64,000 bases of DNA from Alentia gelatinosa (lineage: Eukaryota; Annelida; Polychaeta; Phyllodocida; Polynoidae). Each line of letters starts with the position of its first letter. Position 1 is the stretch's first letter. The position numbers and the translations under genes are program-made. Shown in pieces: positions 53,650 through 64,000 of the stretch. The notes beneath the pieces are model-generated. The model worked only from the letters and a program-made list of their open reading frames with translations. It ran no database searches and was not told the DNA's origin. The stretch covers positions 6,829,694 through 6,893,693 of the forward strand of contig OX465584.1 of assembly GCA_950022655.1 (NCBI GenBank). Direction: 5' to 3'.

Positions 53650-54112
53650 CAGTAGAACCCCGCCTAACGGACACCCCGCGAAAGCGAACACCACGCGTAA
53701 GCGGACACCACACGTAAGCGGACACCACACGTAAGTGGATAGTTTTGCTCGGAATGAAAATTACTCCCTCTATTATCCAACATTCCATATAATAATTATT
53801 GTCTATTTTTACTTATACTATATACAGTAAAACCCCGCTTAAGGCACCCTCCGTACCAAGCGGGGTGTCCTCTTAAGCGGGGTTAAAATAACTGAAATAA
53901 AAATTTCTGTTCCGAGAAAAGTGCCCCCTTAAGTGGGGTGTTCTCTTAAGCGAGGTGTCCCAGAAGCTGGGTTTTACTGTAAATACATCTAATAGGAAAT
54001 TCAGCACTACATAACCAATATAAACCTGAAAACCCCGCATAAGCGGACACCCCTCGTAAGCGTACACTTTAGCCCTGAACGGAGGGTGTCCCCTTACGCG
54101 GGGTCTTACTGT
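53650..54112. mobile_element. Cluster of pogo-like MITEs
   Basis: A start CAGTAGAACCCCGCC at 53,650 after TA is followed by tandem GCGGACACCACACGTAA. A complete 155-bp copy lies at 53,825-53,979 with TA on both sides and CAGTAAAACCCC / GGGTTTTACTG ends. A third short copy ends GGTCTTACTG at 54,112. Confidence 0.8.
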
Positions 54113-54353
54113 ACTGCTGAGATCATCACCAGTCATAATTCGATGCATGCAGGGTTAGGATCACCCTCTTCATTGGATATTTGATATTTTCACTCGTCTG
54201 TCTTTGAGCTCAGCACACAGGTGCAGGGCGTGCTGGGGCTATGGGCGGGCACGGGCGGTCAGGCCAGTGTGTACAGTGTGTTGTCAGCGGGCCTGAGCGG
54301 GCATACCACCTGTCAGAGCCGCCCTGTCCTAACCCCAGCCCACACACAGACCT
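54113..54353. other. GC-rich, weak coding signal
   Basis: After TTGAGCTCAGCACACAG (54,223) the plus frame is open and reads VQGVLGLWAGTGGQASVYSV..., but I see no donor. Confidence 0.15.
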
Positions 54354-54680
54354 GTCTCGTTTTGTTTGTTTGTGTAGTTTGACGTCTCGGTAGGCAAAGA
54401 TACGTCCTTTTGAGACTGACTCCTTGGTTGACCTATCTGGTTCTGGAAAGGTATACTAACTCAACTTTGGTGTACTTGTAGCAGTGGGACGCTATGCCCA
54501 TTTATAGTGCTGCCTCACTGAAGGGCTGTGCCGCAGACCATTGACACACCCGTCGCGTAGAGATCAACGGCCATGGCTGGGATCTCTTAACATACCTGCC
54601 ACGTCTCGCAGACATCAAAAGGCATGACTGGGCTCTCTTAACTTACCCGGCAAGTTTCGTAGAGATCAAAAGGCATGTAA
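54354..54680. repeat. Second SINE-like dispersed repeat, 5' truncated
   Basis: TTTGTTTGTGTAGTTTGACGT, TGCTGCCTCACTGAAGGGCT and GCCGCAGACC; the segment GTAGAGATCAACGGCCATGG...CTCTTAAC is repeated about three times at its right end. Confidence 0.45.
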
Positions 54681-54681
54681 G

Positions 54682-55210
54682 TTCGGGTAGATAACATCCA
54701 ATATGTTCAATTAGACTTACCTTGGGTTTGACCGAACCTCTGAGATGAATTTAGCTAGAAATCTCACCCCTACACATTACGAGAGTTCTTTTATTCCCAC
54801 ACCACATAGGAATAGTATGAAAAGGACTGGCCTTTGATATAACAATAAATCTACCACTGCTGGGAATAAAAGAGAAAGGTGGCTGCACACCACACCACAT
54901 AGACATGGTATGAAAAGTTCTGGCCTTTGATATAGCAGTCAATCTACCACTGCTGGGGATGAAGGAGAAAGGTGGCTGTACACCGCACTACACAAACATG
55001 ATATGAGAAGGAATGGCCTTTGATATAGCAGTAAATCTACCACTGCTGGGGATGAAGGAGAAAGGTGGCTGTACACCGCACTACACAGACATGATATGAG
55101 AAGGATTGGCCTTTGATATAGCAGTAAATCTACCACTGCTGGGAGTGAAAGAGAAAAGTGGCTGCAGTGGGACTCAAACCCAAAACCCTTACGATGACTG
55201 GGCTTTTTTA
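54682..55210 (-). mobile_element. SINE with four 93-bp units
   Basis: Marks at 54,853, 54,946, 55,039 and 55,132. Second-tail type; the tRNA head is reduced to GACTCAAACCC. Confidence 0.87.
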
Positions 55211-55462
55211 ACAGAGCCAAGCGCACACACTCTTCACTCGTCACACAACCACCCCAGCCACAATACGTTACACAAACCTCTATTCATACTCTTTCTAGTT
55301 ATTGGGATGGAGGTTAAAAACTGAGATATGTAGTTGGATACTGTTTGTTTCAAGTAGGTCAGGTCCTAATGCACGCCTGTTTCAACTTTTTTCAAGGAGA
55401 AGGGGGCGTAGCGTCTCTGTAAAGGTCATACAGACGCTAGACCCTTCAAAGATCAGTGTAGG

Positions 55463-55603
55463 CTGGTTGGTTGGTTTGATTTAACGTCCAGTTAACAATT
55501 ACAGATTTCTTACCAGACTTTCTCAAGGTTCTTCTACACCACAAGGGTGGTGCTCGAATCTATGAGCTGAATTTAGGTAGAAATCTCACCCCTACACATT
55601 TAA
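55463..55603 (-). mobile_element. 5'-truncated SINE with 11-bp TSD
   Basis: ATCAGTGTAGG at 55,452-55,462 and 55,604-55,614. Only the 3' 141 bp inserted, as in LINE-driven target-primed reverse transcription. Confidence 0.9.
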
Positions 55604-55712
55604 ATCAGTGTAGGACAGCTTTCACCATGCTTCATATTTTCTCATGTAACATCAAAAACTTCCATGCTTTCTTTTGATAATTCCCTCCGAGTTGTACATA
55701 GAAAAAAAACCC

Positions 55713-56274
55713 GCATCAGGGTGTCTAGGCATCAGGGTGTCTAGGCATCAGGGTGTCTAGGCATCAGGGTGTCTAGGCATCAGGTTGTCTAGGCATCAGG
55801 TTGTCTAGGCATCAGGGTGTCCCGGCATCAGGGTGTCTAGGCATCAGGGTGTCTAGGCATCAGGTTGTCTAGGCATCAGGTTGTCTAGGCATCAGGTTGT
55901 CTAGGCATCAGGGTGTCCCGGCATCAGGGTGTCTAGGCATCAGGTTGTCTAGGCATCAGGTTGTCTAGGCATCAGGGTGTCTAGGCATCAGGGTGTCTAG
56001 GCATCAGGGTGTCTAGGCATCAGGGTGTCTAGGCATCAGGGTGTCTAGGCATCAGGGTGTCTAGGCATCAGGTTGTCTAGGCATCAGGTTGTCTAGGCAT
56101 CAGGTTGTCTAGGCATCAGGGTGTCTAGGCATCAGGGTGTCTAGGCATCAGGGTGTCTAGGCATCAGGGTGTCTAGGCATCAGGTTGTCTAGGCATCAGG
56201 TTGTCTAGGCATCAGGGTGTCTAGGCATCAGGGTGTCTAGGCATCAGGGTGTCTAGGCATCAGGGTGTCTAGGC
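55713..56274. repeat. 16-bp satellite, about 35 units
   Basis: GCATCAGG(G/T)TGTCTAG; G/T variants occur in runs, and GTGTCCCG replaces GTGTCTAG twice. Confidence 0.95.
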
Positions 56275-56689
56275 CACTCTCCACCACAAACCGTGTTCCA
56301 TCGTGATCCTCAATCAAGATTTCATAATTACCTCAGAAGTAAATGCGCCAAGTTGCTTTGACGACAAAAAAAAACATAGTTCGGAAGCACGTGTTGTGAA
56401 AGGTCACGTGTATGGTGGCTGTCCGAAAACGAGGCTCTAGAAAATAAGGGATGCCGTAACGGATAATACGCGGCCACATTCCGGCCTCGCGCCGCGCCTG
56501 TGGGTTTTCCCTCACTGGCCACTCCAACTTTTCTTTGTGGTAAACGTGACTTTATCTTAGATCGTTGACCCGAGATGTTCAATTTATGAGTAAGTGGGAG
56601 GAGAATGGAGGTTAGCGAGAGAGTCAGAAACACGTGCCTGTAATACACGTGTCATACACGTCACACGTAGATTTCATTGTTCTCACAGT
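56275..56689. other. Nothing recognised
   Basis: Open minus frames (56,328-56,648) without splice support. Confidence 0.3.
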
Positions 56690-57430
56690 TTAAAGGCATA
56701 TCGGACAATTTTAATGTAGTTTTGTTAGCTTGTAACACATGTGCTAGCTAAAAATTCGACCAACTGCCTGTGAGTCCAGGGATGTCATTTGGAGTCAGAA
56801 AAAAGACAAGGAAATATATAATATAACATATTCAGGGTTTAAACCTGACATATATACACCAAAAACACCGGAAATAGATATAAATAAAGTTATTATTACT
56901 AAACATATGCTTCCACGAAGAGTCTGTGTGTATGTAGAGTTGGGAATTAAGGCTTGTTACTGATATGAGTAATATAGTAGTTGTATCTCTCTACTTTGTG
57001 TTGTTGTATGTTCATTTTACACAAGGAAAGGGATTTCACATTTCAGAAATGAAAACACGGATTTCCGCGGAAACAAGGAAAACTGACATCCCTGTGTAAC
57101 AGTGAGTCAAGGGTGGCAACGAAGTGTAGTGTTCGGAAAGTTAGTTATTCAGGTTTACCATGAAAATAACGGGAAAAAAGAAAACAAAAATTACTCAAAA
57201 CCCAGTAAAAAAATTATTAAATAGGAGCAAGTATATGACCACATAAGATTATGTTGTGATTGATAACCGATGTTAAGATTTCTGAATGCATACAAGCTGT
57301 ACGAAATGTCTTGGAATCTGGAAATAAACACTGCTCTTATTAAAAAAAAAGAAGATTTTAATGCACAGTTTTGTTAGCTTGTAACACATGTGTTTGCTAA
57401 AAATTCGGCCAACTGCCTGTGAACCCATGC
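56690..57430. repeat. Duplicated segment around a hAT-like MITE
   Basis: AGTTTTGTTAGCTTGTAACA and AAAATTCG(A/G)CCAACTGCCTG occur at about 56,710-56,770 and 57,365-57,420. The MITE at 56,777-57,094 lies between them. Confidence 0.6.
56777..57094. mobile_element. hAT-like MITE, 318 bp
   Basis: CAGGGATGTCATTTGGAGTC and AAAACTGACATCCCTG ends, with AAGACAAGGAAAT and ATTTCCGCGGAAACAAGG inside. I do not see a clean 8-bp duplication. Confidence 0.7.
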
Positions 57431-57539
57431 TTTGGATAAAAATGATCGCTCAGAATGATAAACACTGGAGACTACGGAAGATAGACCGAATCTGACCTAG
57501 CAGAACCCTCCAGTTAAATAAAACAAAAACATAAAAAAT

Positions 57540-57780
57540 AAATTTGGCTTGAAAAATTAAAACCCATGTCCATTTCCTGAAACTTGAATATGATGATATC
57601 TAAATACTGTACAACACACACCTAACTTAAAAATCAGGGGTCACCGTGCTCGTTTTTGATTAAGACATCAATACAATGATCATTTTATCATAGAATATAT
57701 AGAAAAACCCATGTCATTTTCCTTTCACAGAATATAGTAGACGGGCTACATTTGTATTTACAGTGTTCCGGGTAAAATAC
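57540..57780 (-). repeat. R-type dispersed repeat, inverted
   Basis: CCCATGTCCATTTCCTGAAA, GGGGTCACCGTGCTCG and CATGTCATTTTCCTTTCACA. Confidence 0.6.
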
Positions 57781-57854
57781 GGAACATCGTTCCTTATGCA
57801 TTGACTAAAATATTAGTTTTAATGACGTCCCACAGGAGTCGTGACTACATTTTT

Positions 57855-57985
57855 TATCTTAGCCTGATGTAAATGTCCATAGGCTTAACACTATGAGATG
57901 AATTTAGGTGGAAACCTCACCCCTACACATTTACCGAGGTGAGAGTTCTTTTACTTCCCACACCACATTGACATGGTATGAGGAC
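57855..57985 (-). repeat. B-module fragment fused to a SINE fragment
   Basis: TTATCTTAGCCTG and CATAGGCTTAACACTATGA switch at about 57,893 to SINE body sequence (GATGAATTTAGGTGG to CATTGACATGGTATGAGG). Confidence 0.6.
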
Positions 57986-58340
57986 TAGTGATTTCATTTG
58001 CTTCCTATCTCTTCCCTAATGGAACGATAAAAGATTATATAAAATGTAATTTCTCAGTGTATCACATATCCCAAAAACAGGCTTCAATAAAGATGCTTGC
58101 CCAAAGCTCATCCCTGTCGATTTAATATGTTTTTTATGTTGCCTATGGGTATAGAATTTGATTTCCTTAGTGCATATAACACATCCTCAGATTATCAACA
58201 ATGATGTTTTTTAATACTCCCCGTATTGGGCAATGCTCATTCACATAAAGCCGTAGAAGGTGAAATAACGGCGTAGAAAAACCTGCTCACCAGAGCTCTG
58301 CATACATCACACTCGACCTGTGTAAGAACAATAAGCCTAC
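57986..58340. other. Nothing recognised
   Basis: AT-rich unique sequence. Confidence 0.35.
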
Positions 58341-58400
58341 CTCCCGCCGGCTCAGTCCCTCCACAGGTTTGTGGTCAATTGGCGTTTTGTGATGACTTAC
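58341..58400 (-). CDS. Candidate 60-bp exon, unidentified
   Basis: On minus, TTTTGATGTTTGTATTTTTCAG ends just before 58,400 and GGGAG/GTAGGC follows 58,341. One frame is open, VSHHKTPIDHKPVEGLSRRE (20 codons, phase 0); the other two stop early. CAG/GTAAGT at the left boundary of the exon could equally be a donor for an upstream exon in the same frame, which is open from 58,586. I favour the short exon because of the long pyrimidine tract. Confidence 0.38.
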
Positions 58401-58640
58401 CTGAAAAATACAAACATCAAAATTGTTATGCGATTGGTACTCCACTTTTTTTAGGGAAATCTTTATTGACGGTTTGTAGAAACATGTAACACACAACTGG
58501 CAGAGACCCATTTGATTATCTAGGGTGACAGTTTGTTCATATGCATTTATGTGATCTTTTACAAGGTTCGTCCACTGACAATACAACGAGGATACATAAA
58601 TACACCCGGAGTGCTATAGTGTAACATGGCTCAATCAGTT

Positions 58641-59012
58641 GGTTGGTTGGTTGGTTTAATTTAACCAGTTAAACATTACAGGTGCTTACCAGACTTTCTC
58701 AAGGTTCTTTTACACCACAAAGGTGGTGATCGAATCTATGTAATGAATTTAGGTAGGAATCTCACCCCTACACATTTATCAGCTGAGTTATAAATATTTC
58801 CCAGCCACATAACAGTAAATCTATCACTGCTGAGGTTGAAGGAGGAAGGTGGCTGTACACCACACCACATAAACATGGTATGAGAAGAACTAGCCTCTGA
58901 TATAGCAGTAAATCTACCACTACTGTGGGGTGATGGGGACTGCCCTCGGACTCGAACCCACAAAGTCCCACAACCTTGAGGTTACAAGTCCAGTGCCTTA
59001 ACCACTGATATG
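58641..59012 (-). mobile_element. SINE, two worn 93-bp-type units
   Basis: TTGG tail, body, ACTCGAACCCACAAAGTCCC near the right. Marks at about 58,823 and 58,914 are 91 bp apart. Confidence 0.85.
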
Positions 59013-59215
59013 GCAGAGAAGTGACTTGGAGGAGGGGCTGGCGATTATTTGGAGGGAGCTGTCAGCGCCGCCTTCAGGCCTGGCTTCACAACATGGCCGT
59101 CTGTTTAAGAGGCGCCGCTAAAAACAAAAACCGCCGCCCGACAGAAATCAATCGCCGTCAGTATTTCTGAGACCGCACTCAGTCAGAGCTACTGCCACTT
59201 GTTAACGTCTTTGTG
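59013..59215 (+). promoter_or_regulatory. GC-rich patch with a small ORF
   Basis: CAACATGGCCGTC resembles a YY1 site and starts a 25-codon frame, 59,093-59,170 (MAVCLRGAAKNKNRRPTEIN...). Either could be fortuitous. Confidence 0.2.
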
Positions 59216-59299
59216 TGTGAGGTGTGTGTGTGTGAGGGGTGTCTGAGGGGTGTGAGGGGGTGTGTGGGGATGTGTGAGGGGGGTGTTGGGTGTGTGAGG

Positions 59300-59960
59300 T
59301 GTATGTGAGAGGTGTGTTTGGGGTGTGTTTGGGGTGTGTTTGGGTTGTGTTTGGGTTGTGTTTGGGGTGTGTTTGGGGTGTGTTCGGGTTGTGTTTGGGT
59401 TGTGTTCGGGTTGTGTTCGGGGTGTATTCGGGGTGTGTTTGGGGTGTGTTCGGGTTGTGTTCGGGGTGTGTTCAGGTTGTGTTCGGGGTGTGTTCGGGTT
59501 GTGTTCGGGGTGTGTTCGAGATGTGTTTGGGATGTGTTTGGGTTGTGTTCAGGCTGTGTTCAGGTTGTGTTCGGGGTGTGTTCGGGTTGTGTTTGGGTTG
59601 TGTTCGGGGTGTGTTCAGGTTGTGTTCGGGTTGTGTTCGGGGTGTTCGGGTTGTGTTCGGGTTGTGATCAGGGTGTGTTCGGGGTGTGTTCGGGTTGTGT
59701 TTGGGTTGTGTTTGGGTTGTGTTCGGGATGTGTTCGGGGTGTGTTTGGGTTGTGTTTGGGATGTGTGCGGGGTGTGTTCGGGGTGTGTTTGGGTTGTGTT
59801 CGGGGTGTGTTCGGGGTGTGTTTGGGTTGTGTTCGGGGTGTGTTCGGGTTGTGTTTGGGTTGTGTTTGGGATGTGTGCGGGGTGTGTTCGGGGTGTGTTT
59901 GGGTTGTGTTCGGGATGTGTTCGGGATGTGTGCGGGGTGTGTGCGGGGTGTGTGCGAGGT
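59300..59960. repeat. 11-bp satellite, about 60 units
   Basis: GTGTTTGGGTT, GTGTTCGGGGT and close variants. Frames of 125-294 aa are open in all three plus phases because the unit lacks stop triplets in any phase. Confidence 0.95.
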
Positions 59961-60598
59961 CTTACAGGGCTGTGTTCGGGGCAGGCAGGCCCACCTTTCT
60001 GAGACCTGGCCAGATGCAGGCCGCCCACACCGACACCTCCACAACGCGCCGCCTACCGGCCGCGGGGGCAGCAGACCCCCGCCCCGCCAGTTCCGCCGGC
60101 CGTCACCGCGCGGCGCTGGCGGTACTGCTGGGCGCCCGGAGCCGCTCAGTCAATACGAGGGTCGCTTTACAAACTGGTGGTTTTTCCATGATGTAAACGG
60201 GCACCGGCGCTGTCCACAAACCGACTGTTTACATCTCAGTTCACGGCCGAGCCGCCGCCATCACCGCCACCCAGCAGAGAGCGGCGTAGACGAGCCACCA
60301 CTCCTATCTCCATTTTTTTTTATTTTTTTTTGTTTTTTTAACATTTCCCTTTATTGGTGTATTGTGTTGTTACGCCAACTGAGCCCTGTTGTTATCTTCA
60401 ACGTTGTGTCAAACTTCATGTATAAGCAACAGGTATCATTAAATACAACCTTCAATTTATAATCAGGAGTTGTTGTTGGTTTTGTGATATAATCTATACA
60501 ACTTTCCTTTATTGATCCTTTTGAAGTTACATGTTTATACATGAAAGTATATTCCTTTGAATCGTTTGTAGATGTTTTCATATAAAATATACCTTAGT
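59961..60598. other. GC-rich patch then T-rich unique sequence
   Basis: 59,970-60,300 is CpG-rich with an open plus frame continuing from the satellite (QMQAAHTDTSTTRRLP region) but no confirmed splice sites. It could be a promoter island. From 60,310 there are T runs, and nothing else is recognised. Confidence 0.25.
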
Positions 60599-60887
60599 AT
60601 TATCATGTTCCCATAGGCTTAACATTGAGTTTCCGTATGCCACGCTGCCTGGCATACGGAGTTTTATATGCCACTAGTGGCATATAGAATTGTCATCACG
60701 TAATATTCCAAAATAGAGGAGACAAGGTAGGATAAAATCAAAACCTGATTCGTTTTAATCTTGGCCACCCCATATCACTCCTGGAGTTTTGGCTCCAGAC
60801 CTCTCTCGGCCTCGCCTCATGAAATCACTATGCCAAACTCCAGTCGTGGCATACGGTGGCCAAGAGTAAAACTCATCCAGTTTTACG
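60599..60887 (+). mobile_element. CPE, B then A, about 289 bp
   Basis: B has CATAGGCTTAACATTGAG and two TATGCCAC-type inverted parts, and ends GGTAGGATAA at about 60,736. A has CTGGAGTTTTGGC / GCCAAACTCCAG arms and outer TTTTAATCTTGGCCACC / GGTGGCCAAGAGTAAAA arms; tip TCTCGGCCTCGCCTC. Confidence 0.75.
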
Positions 60888-61384
60888 ATAATATTAAGAA
60901 ATCAACACTGAAAACTTAAAGCATGTAGATCCCTTTACAGAGCGACTGTGTGGGCTTGTAGGTCAGGGGAATGGAATTATCCTGGTGACACTTTCTCCAC
61001 TACACTTCCACCCTATCTACACACTAAAAGTCATCGCCAAACTCCAGCTCAACGATAAGCCCAGACAGAGTGAACACAAAATGGAGGTGACATTCAACTC
61101 CACTTCAAAGGCGGTGAAATGATTCAGCAGCTCTGAAAGCGCGCCCAGACCTCAGGTAGAAGCCAACACCTCCCAGCGACAGGACACAAAGACATCCGAG
61201 AATTCAACTTCATCTTCTCAGTTTGTATCCGCTGAGTTGGACATGACTCAGTGTGGTCTTTACAGGCATTTAACGAGATATTCCTTTTCATCAGAAGCTT
61301 GTCAACAGTGTGTAAAATCAATAGCTGCTCTGCTACAATTAATGCCGCCGCAGCAGCTTCTTCACGGCGCTCCTCTGTTATCGT
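60888..61384. other. No gene recognised
   Basis: Unique; open minus frame 61,124-61,423 without splice support. Confidence 0.3.
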
Positions 61385-62435
61385 TATGAATGTCGCCATT
61401 CTTATCGTTATGAATGTCGCCATTCTTATCGTTATGAATGTCGCTCCTCTGATATCATTATGATTGTCGCTCCTACTATCGTTATGAATGTCGCCATTCT
61501 TATCGTTATGAATGTCGCTCCTCTGATATCATTATGATTGTCGCTCCTACTATCGTTATGAATGTCGCCATTCTTATCGTTATGAATGTCGCTCCTCTGA
61601 TATCATTATGAATGTCGCCCCTCTTATCATTATGAATGTCGCCATTCTTATCGTTATGAATGTCGCTCCTCTGATATCATTATGATTGTCTCCCCTCTTA
61701 TCATTATGAATGTCGCCCCTCTTATCGTAATGAATGTCGCTCCTCTGATATCATTATGAATGTCGCCCCTCTTATCATTATGAATGTCGCCATTCTTATC
61801 GTTATGAATGTCGCTCCTCTGATATCATTATGATTGTCTCCCCTCTTATCATTATGAATGTCGCCCCTCTTATCGTTATGAATGTCGCTCCTCTGATATT
61901 GTTATGATTGTCTCCCCTCTTATCATTATGAATATTGCCCCCCCCCCCGTTATGGTTATCAATGTCACCTCTATGTGATCGTTATGAATGTTTCCTCGAC
62001 ATTATCGTTATGAGTGTCGCACCTCTGATATTGTTATGCATGTCGCCCCTCTTATCGTAATGAATGTTCAATTAGACTTATGAATGTCACCCTCTGTTAT
62101 CATTATGATATCGGAATGAATGTTGCCTCTCTTTTCGTTATGAATGTCGCTCCTCTTACCGTTATGAATGTCGCCGCTCTTATAGTTATGATTGTCGCCC
62201 CCCATGTTATCGGTATGCATGTTACCTCTCTGTTAATGTTATGAATGTCACCTCTCTTATCGTTATGAATGTCGCCCCTTTTATCGTTATAAATGTCGCC
62301 TCTCTTATTGTTATGAATGTTGCCCCCTCTTATCGTCATTAATATCGCCCCCTCTGTTATCATTATAAATGTCGCCTCCCTTTTATCGTAATGAATGTTG
62401 CCTCTCTGTTATCGTTATGAATGTCGCCCGTTTAA
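61385..62435. repeat. 24-bp satellite, more than 40 units
   Basis: ATCGTTATGAATGTCGCCCC plus TCTT with substitutions (CATTCTT, TCCTCTGAT). The block TCGCTCCTCTGATATCATTA repeats at about 110-130 bp intervals to about 61,900, a weak higher-order pattern. The second half is more degenerate. Confidence 0.9.
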
Positions 62436-62680
62436 ATATCGATCTCATCATCAGCTCCGATAATCTGTTAACCAGGTGAAATCTAGTTTCCAGTTAAATT
62501 ATTTACTGAGGGAGAAGCACTACACAACCAGGAGGTTTTTTTACAGAGTGTTGTGATGGCGTTTACCTGTTTGTTGCCAGATCAAGCAGCAATTACTGGC
62601 AGATCAACTAACGAATCAGATCTAAGCTACACACGGGGAATCTACTTGGTATGGGCTGTTTATTTAAATAATCTGGAGAT

Positions 62681-62987
62681 TGGTTTGTTTGGTTTGATTT
62701 AACGTCCAGTCAACCATTATAGGTCCTTACCAGACTTTCTCAAGGTTCTTTTACACCACGAGGGTGGTGATCGAATCTATGTGATGAATTCAGGTAGAAA
62801 TCTCACCCCTACACATTTACCGAGGTAAGTGTTCTTTTACTTCCCACACCACATAGACATGGCATGAGAAGGATTGGCCTCTGATATAGCGGTAAATCTA
62901 CCACTGCTGGGGGTGGGACTCGAACCCACAATATCCTACAACCTTGGAGTTACAGTGCGCTAACGACTGAGCTAACTCCTCACCCCC
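62681..62987 (-). mobile_element. SINE, full length, 12-bp TSD
   Basis: TAATCTGGAGAT at 62,669-62,680 and TAATCTAGAGAT at 62,988-62,999. TTTG tail, one 93-bp unit, head with GGACTCGAACCC and GACTGAGCTAACTCC. Confidence 0.92.
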
Positions 62988-63146
62988 TAATCTAGAGATA
63001 AATCTATTAAGGCTGTAGACTAAATACAACTCCCAGGTCTGCCATAAGACAGGAGTCAACTGCCTACCCGGTGTACTGCGTACTCAGACTGGCAGTTGGT
63101 CATAGTTTGACCAAAAAAGGAGTATACTCTATCAGGAAGTAAGCAG

Positions 63147-63407
63147 TTGTGTCGTTGGAAATTAGCCGTGCGTTTAATCGTATTCTTAATGCTGATTATA
63201 CTGATGATTGTCAAATCCTTGTTTCATATTTTGACTGATGAAGTTATGTTGTGTAGTGAGCCTGAAGAAAACCAGCACCTGCATTATATAAGCATATCTG
63301 ACAGGTCTCCTATTAATGATTCACTCGCACTCAACTATACTATATTTAAATATCAACTGATATTTAAATATCAATTGTATCCAAAAGATGAATCAATAAA
63401 GACGTGA
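63147..63407 (+). CDS. Candidate small ORF or retroposed fragment with a hydrophobic segment
   Basis: An open frame ends in TGA at 63,405. It has a strong membrane-like stretch (LAVRLIVFLMLIILMIVKSL) followed by an acidic, N-glycosylation-bearing (NYT) tail with the near-repeat IFKYQL. The first ATG is near 63,190. AATAAA at about 63,395 overlaps the end of the frame and an A run follows 63,408, which fits a retroposed 3' end. No family recognised. Confidence 0.25.
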   Translation: MCRWKLAVRLIVFLMLIILMIVKSLFHILTDEVMLCSEPEENQHLHYISISDRSPINDSLALNYTIFKYQLIFKYQLYPKDESIKT

Positions 63408-63479
63408 TAAAAAAAAACATCTGACTGGTATTTAGTCATTCTCTGAATTGTAGGTGGTTCTCTGGGAAATGAATTAAAG

Positions 63480-63935
63480 TCTGATGTGGGGTTAATCATA
63501 GCCTAACCTGAAATTAGTCATAGTTGACCTGATGTGAGTCATAGTTTAACCTGAATTCAGTCATAGTTCAATCTTATGTTTTATAGGTGATGTTTTTCAT
63601 AGTTAAACCTGACGTTAGTCATAGTTTTACCCGAAGTTAGTCAAAGTGTGTCATGAAGATGGTCATAGTCTGGCCTGAACTTAGTCGTAGTGTGACCAAA
63701 ATATAGTTGGCCAGGTTAGTCAAAGTCATAGTGTGACCAAAAGATAGTTTACCAGGTTAGTCAAAGTGTGTCATGAAGATAGTCATAGTCTGGCCTGAAC
63801 TTAGTCATAGTCTGACGAACAGATAGTTAACCAAGTTAGTCAAAGATAATCAACCAGTTAATCAAAGTGTGTCATGAAGATAGTCTGGCCTGAACTTCGT
63901 CATAGTCTGACCAAAAGATAGTTGCATCCAATCAG
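63480..63935. repeat. Degenerate tandem repeat
   Basis: GTCATAGTCTGACC, AAAAGATAGTT and GTTAGTCAAAGTGTGTCATG recur with large length changes. A first piece is at about 63,095-63,120, before the small ORF. Confidence 0.8.
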
Positions 63936-64000
63936 AAGTTCGGTGTACTCCCTGTCTAACCTCTCAGCGTGGACAATCTGTCGCCGAGTAATCTCTATTG

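Noticed and set aside
59312..60196. 294-aa Cys/Val/Gly-rich open frame
   Set aside because: It is the 11-bp satellite read through; all three plus frames and minus frames are open, and the peptide has an exact 11-residue period.
1..64000. Reverse transcriptase, transposase or viral genes
   Set aside because: I found no frame with recognisable catalytic motifs of these enzymes; all mobile elements here are non-autonomous.

Overview
This is nuclear DNA from an animal, with no sign of bacterial, organellar or viral gene organisation. There are no long open frames outside tandem repeats, no operons and no rRNA. The sequence is about 40 percent G+C with GC-rich islands, and is packed with tRNA-derived SINEs, MITEs, foldback elements and minisatellites. 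The SINE (Thr-anticodon tRNA-like head, internal pol III boxes, TTTAACGTCC tail motif, CAAA-type 3' end) and the repeat style suggest a marine lophotrochozoan, perhaps a mollusc. That is an inference; no gene here identifies the species.

The commonest structured repeat is a family I call compound palindromic elements (CPE). A module B of about 120-260 bp, bounded by inverted TTATC(C/T)(C/T)ACC-type ends and usually containing a CATAGGCTTAACAT-like motif, is joined to a module A. Module A is a long palindrome of about 110-190 bp with a small GC-rich hairpin at its tip, often next to ATTACTACGCG. Some 30 whole or partial copies lie between positions 1 and 60,887. Two appear inserted in repeats for which an uninterrupted copy also exists in the window, so the unit looks mobile. 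I see no coding sequence for a mobility enzyme.

A second layer is one SINE family: about 18 copies or fragments, all in the same (minus) orientation, several with target-site duplications. Many carry a 93-bp internal segment amplified two to five times, and two have a 5' extension. MITEs include a piggyBac-like copy (TTAA) inside a SINE, hAT-like, pogo-like (TA) and Harbinger-like (TTA) copies. Minisatellites with units of 11 to about 120 bp make up very roughly a fifth of the window (43 bp at 1.8-3.1 kb, 20 bp at 14.9-15.5 kb, about 120 bp at 19.1-20.6 kb, 15 bp at 30.7-31.6 kb, 75 bp at 37.2-39.0 kb, 16 bp at 55.7-56.3 kb, 11 bp at 59.3-60.0 kb, 24 bp at 61.4-62.4 kb).

Protein-coding content is sparse and uncertain. 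I list candidate exons with open frames and plausible splice sites on both strands, none assignable to a known protein. The better plus-strand ones are 31,692-31,819, 41,390-41,491, 46,037-46,163, 46,860-46,911 and 52,097-52,268; on minus they are 20,563-20,712 and 58,341-58,400. The first three plus-strand exons have compatible phases and could belong to one gene with huge repeat-filled introns. Likely regulatory islands are 21.1-22.2 kb (CpG-rich, CCAAT), 23.84-23.92 kb (three perfect TGACGTCA sites) and 51.99-52.10 kb (NRF1-like site, E-box, GC box, just upstream of an ATG).
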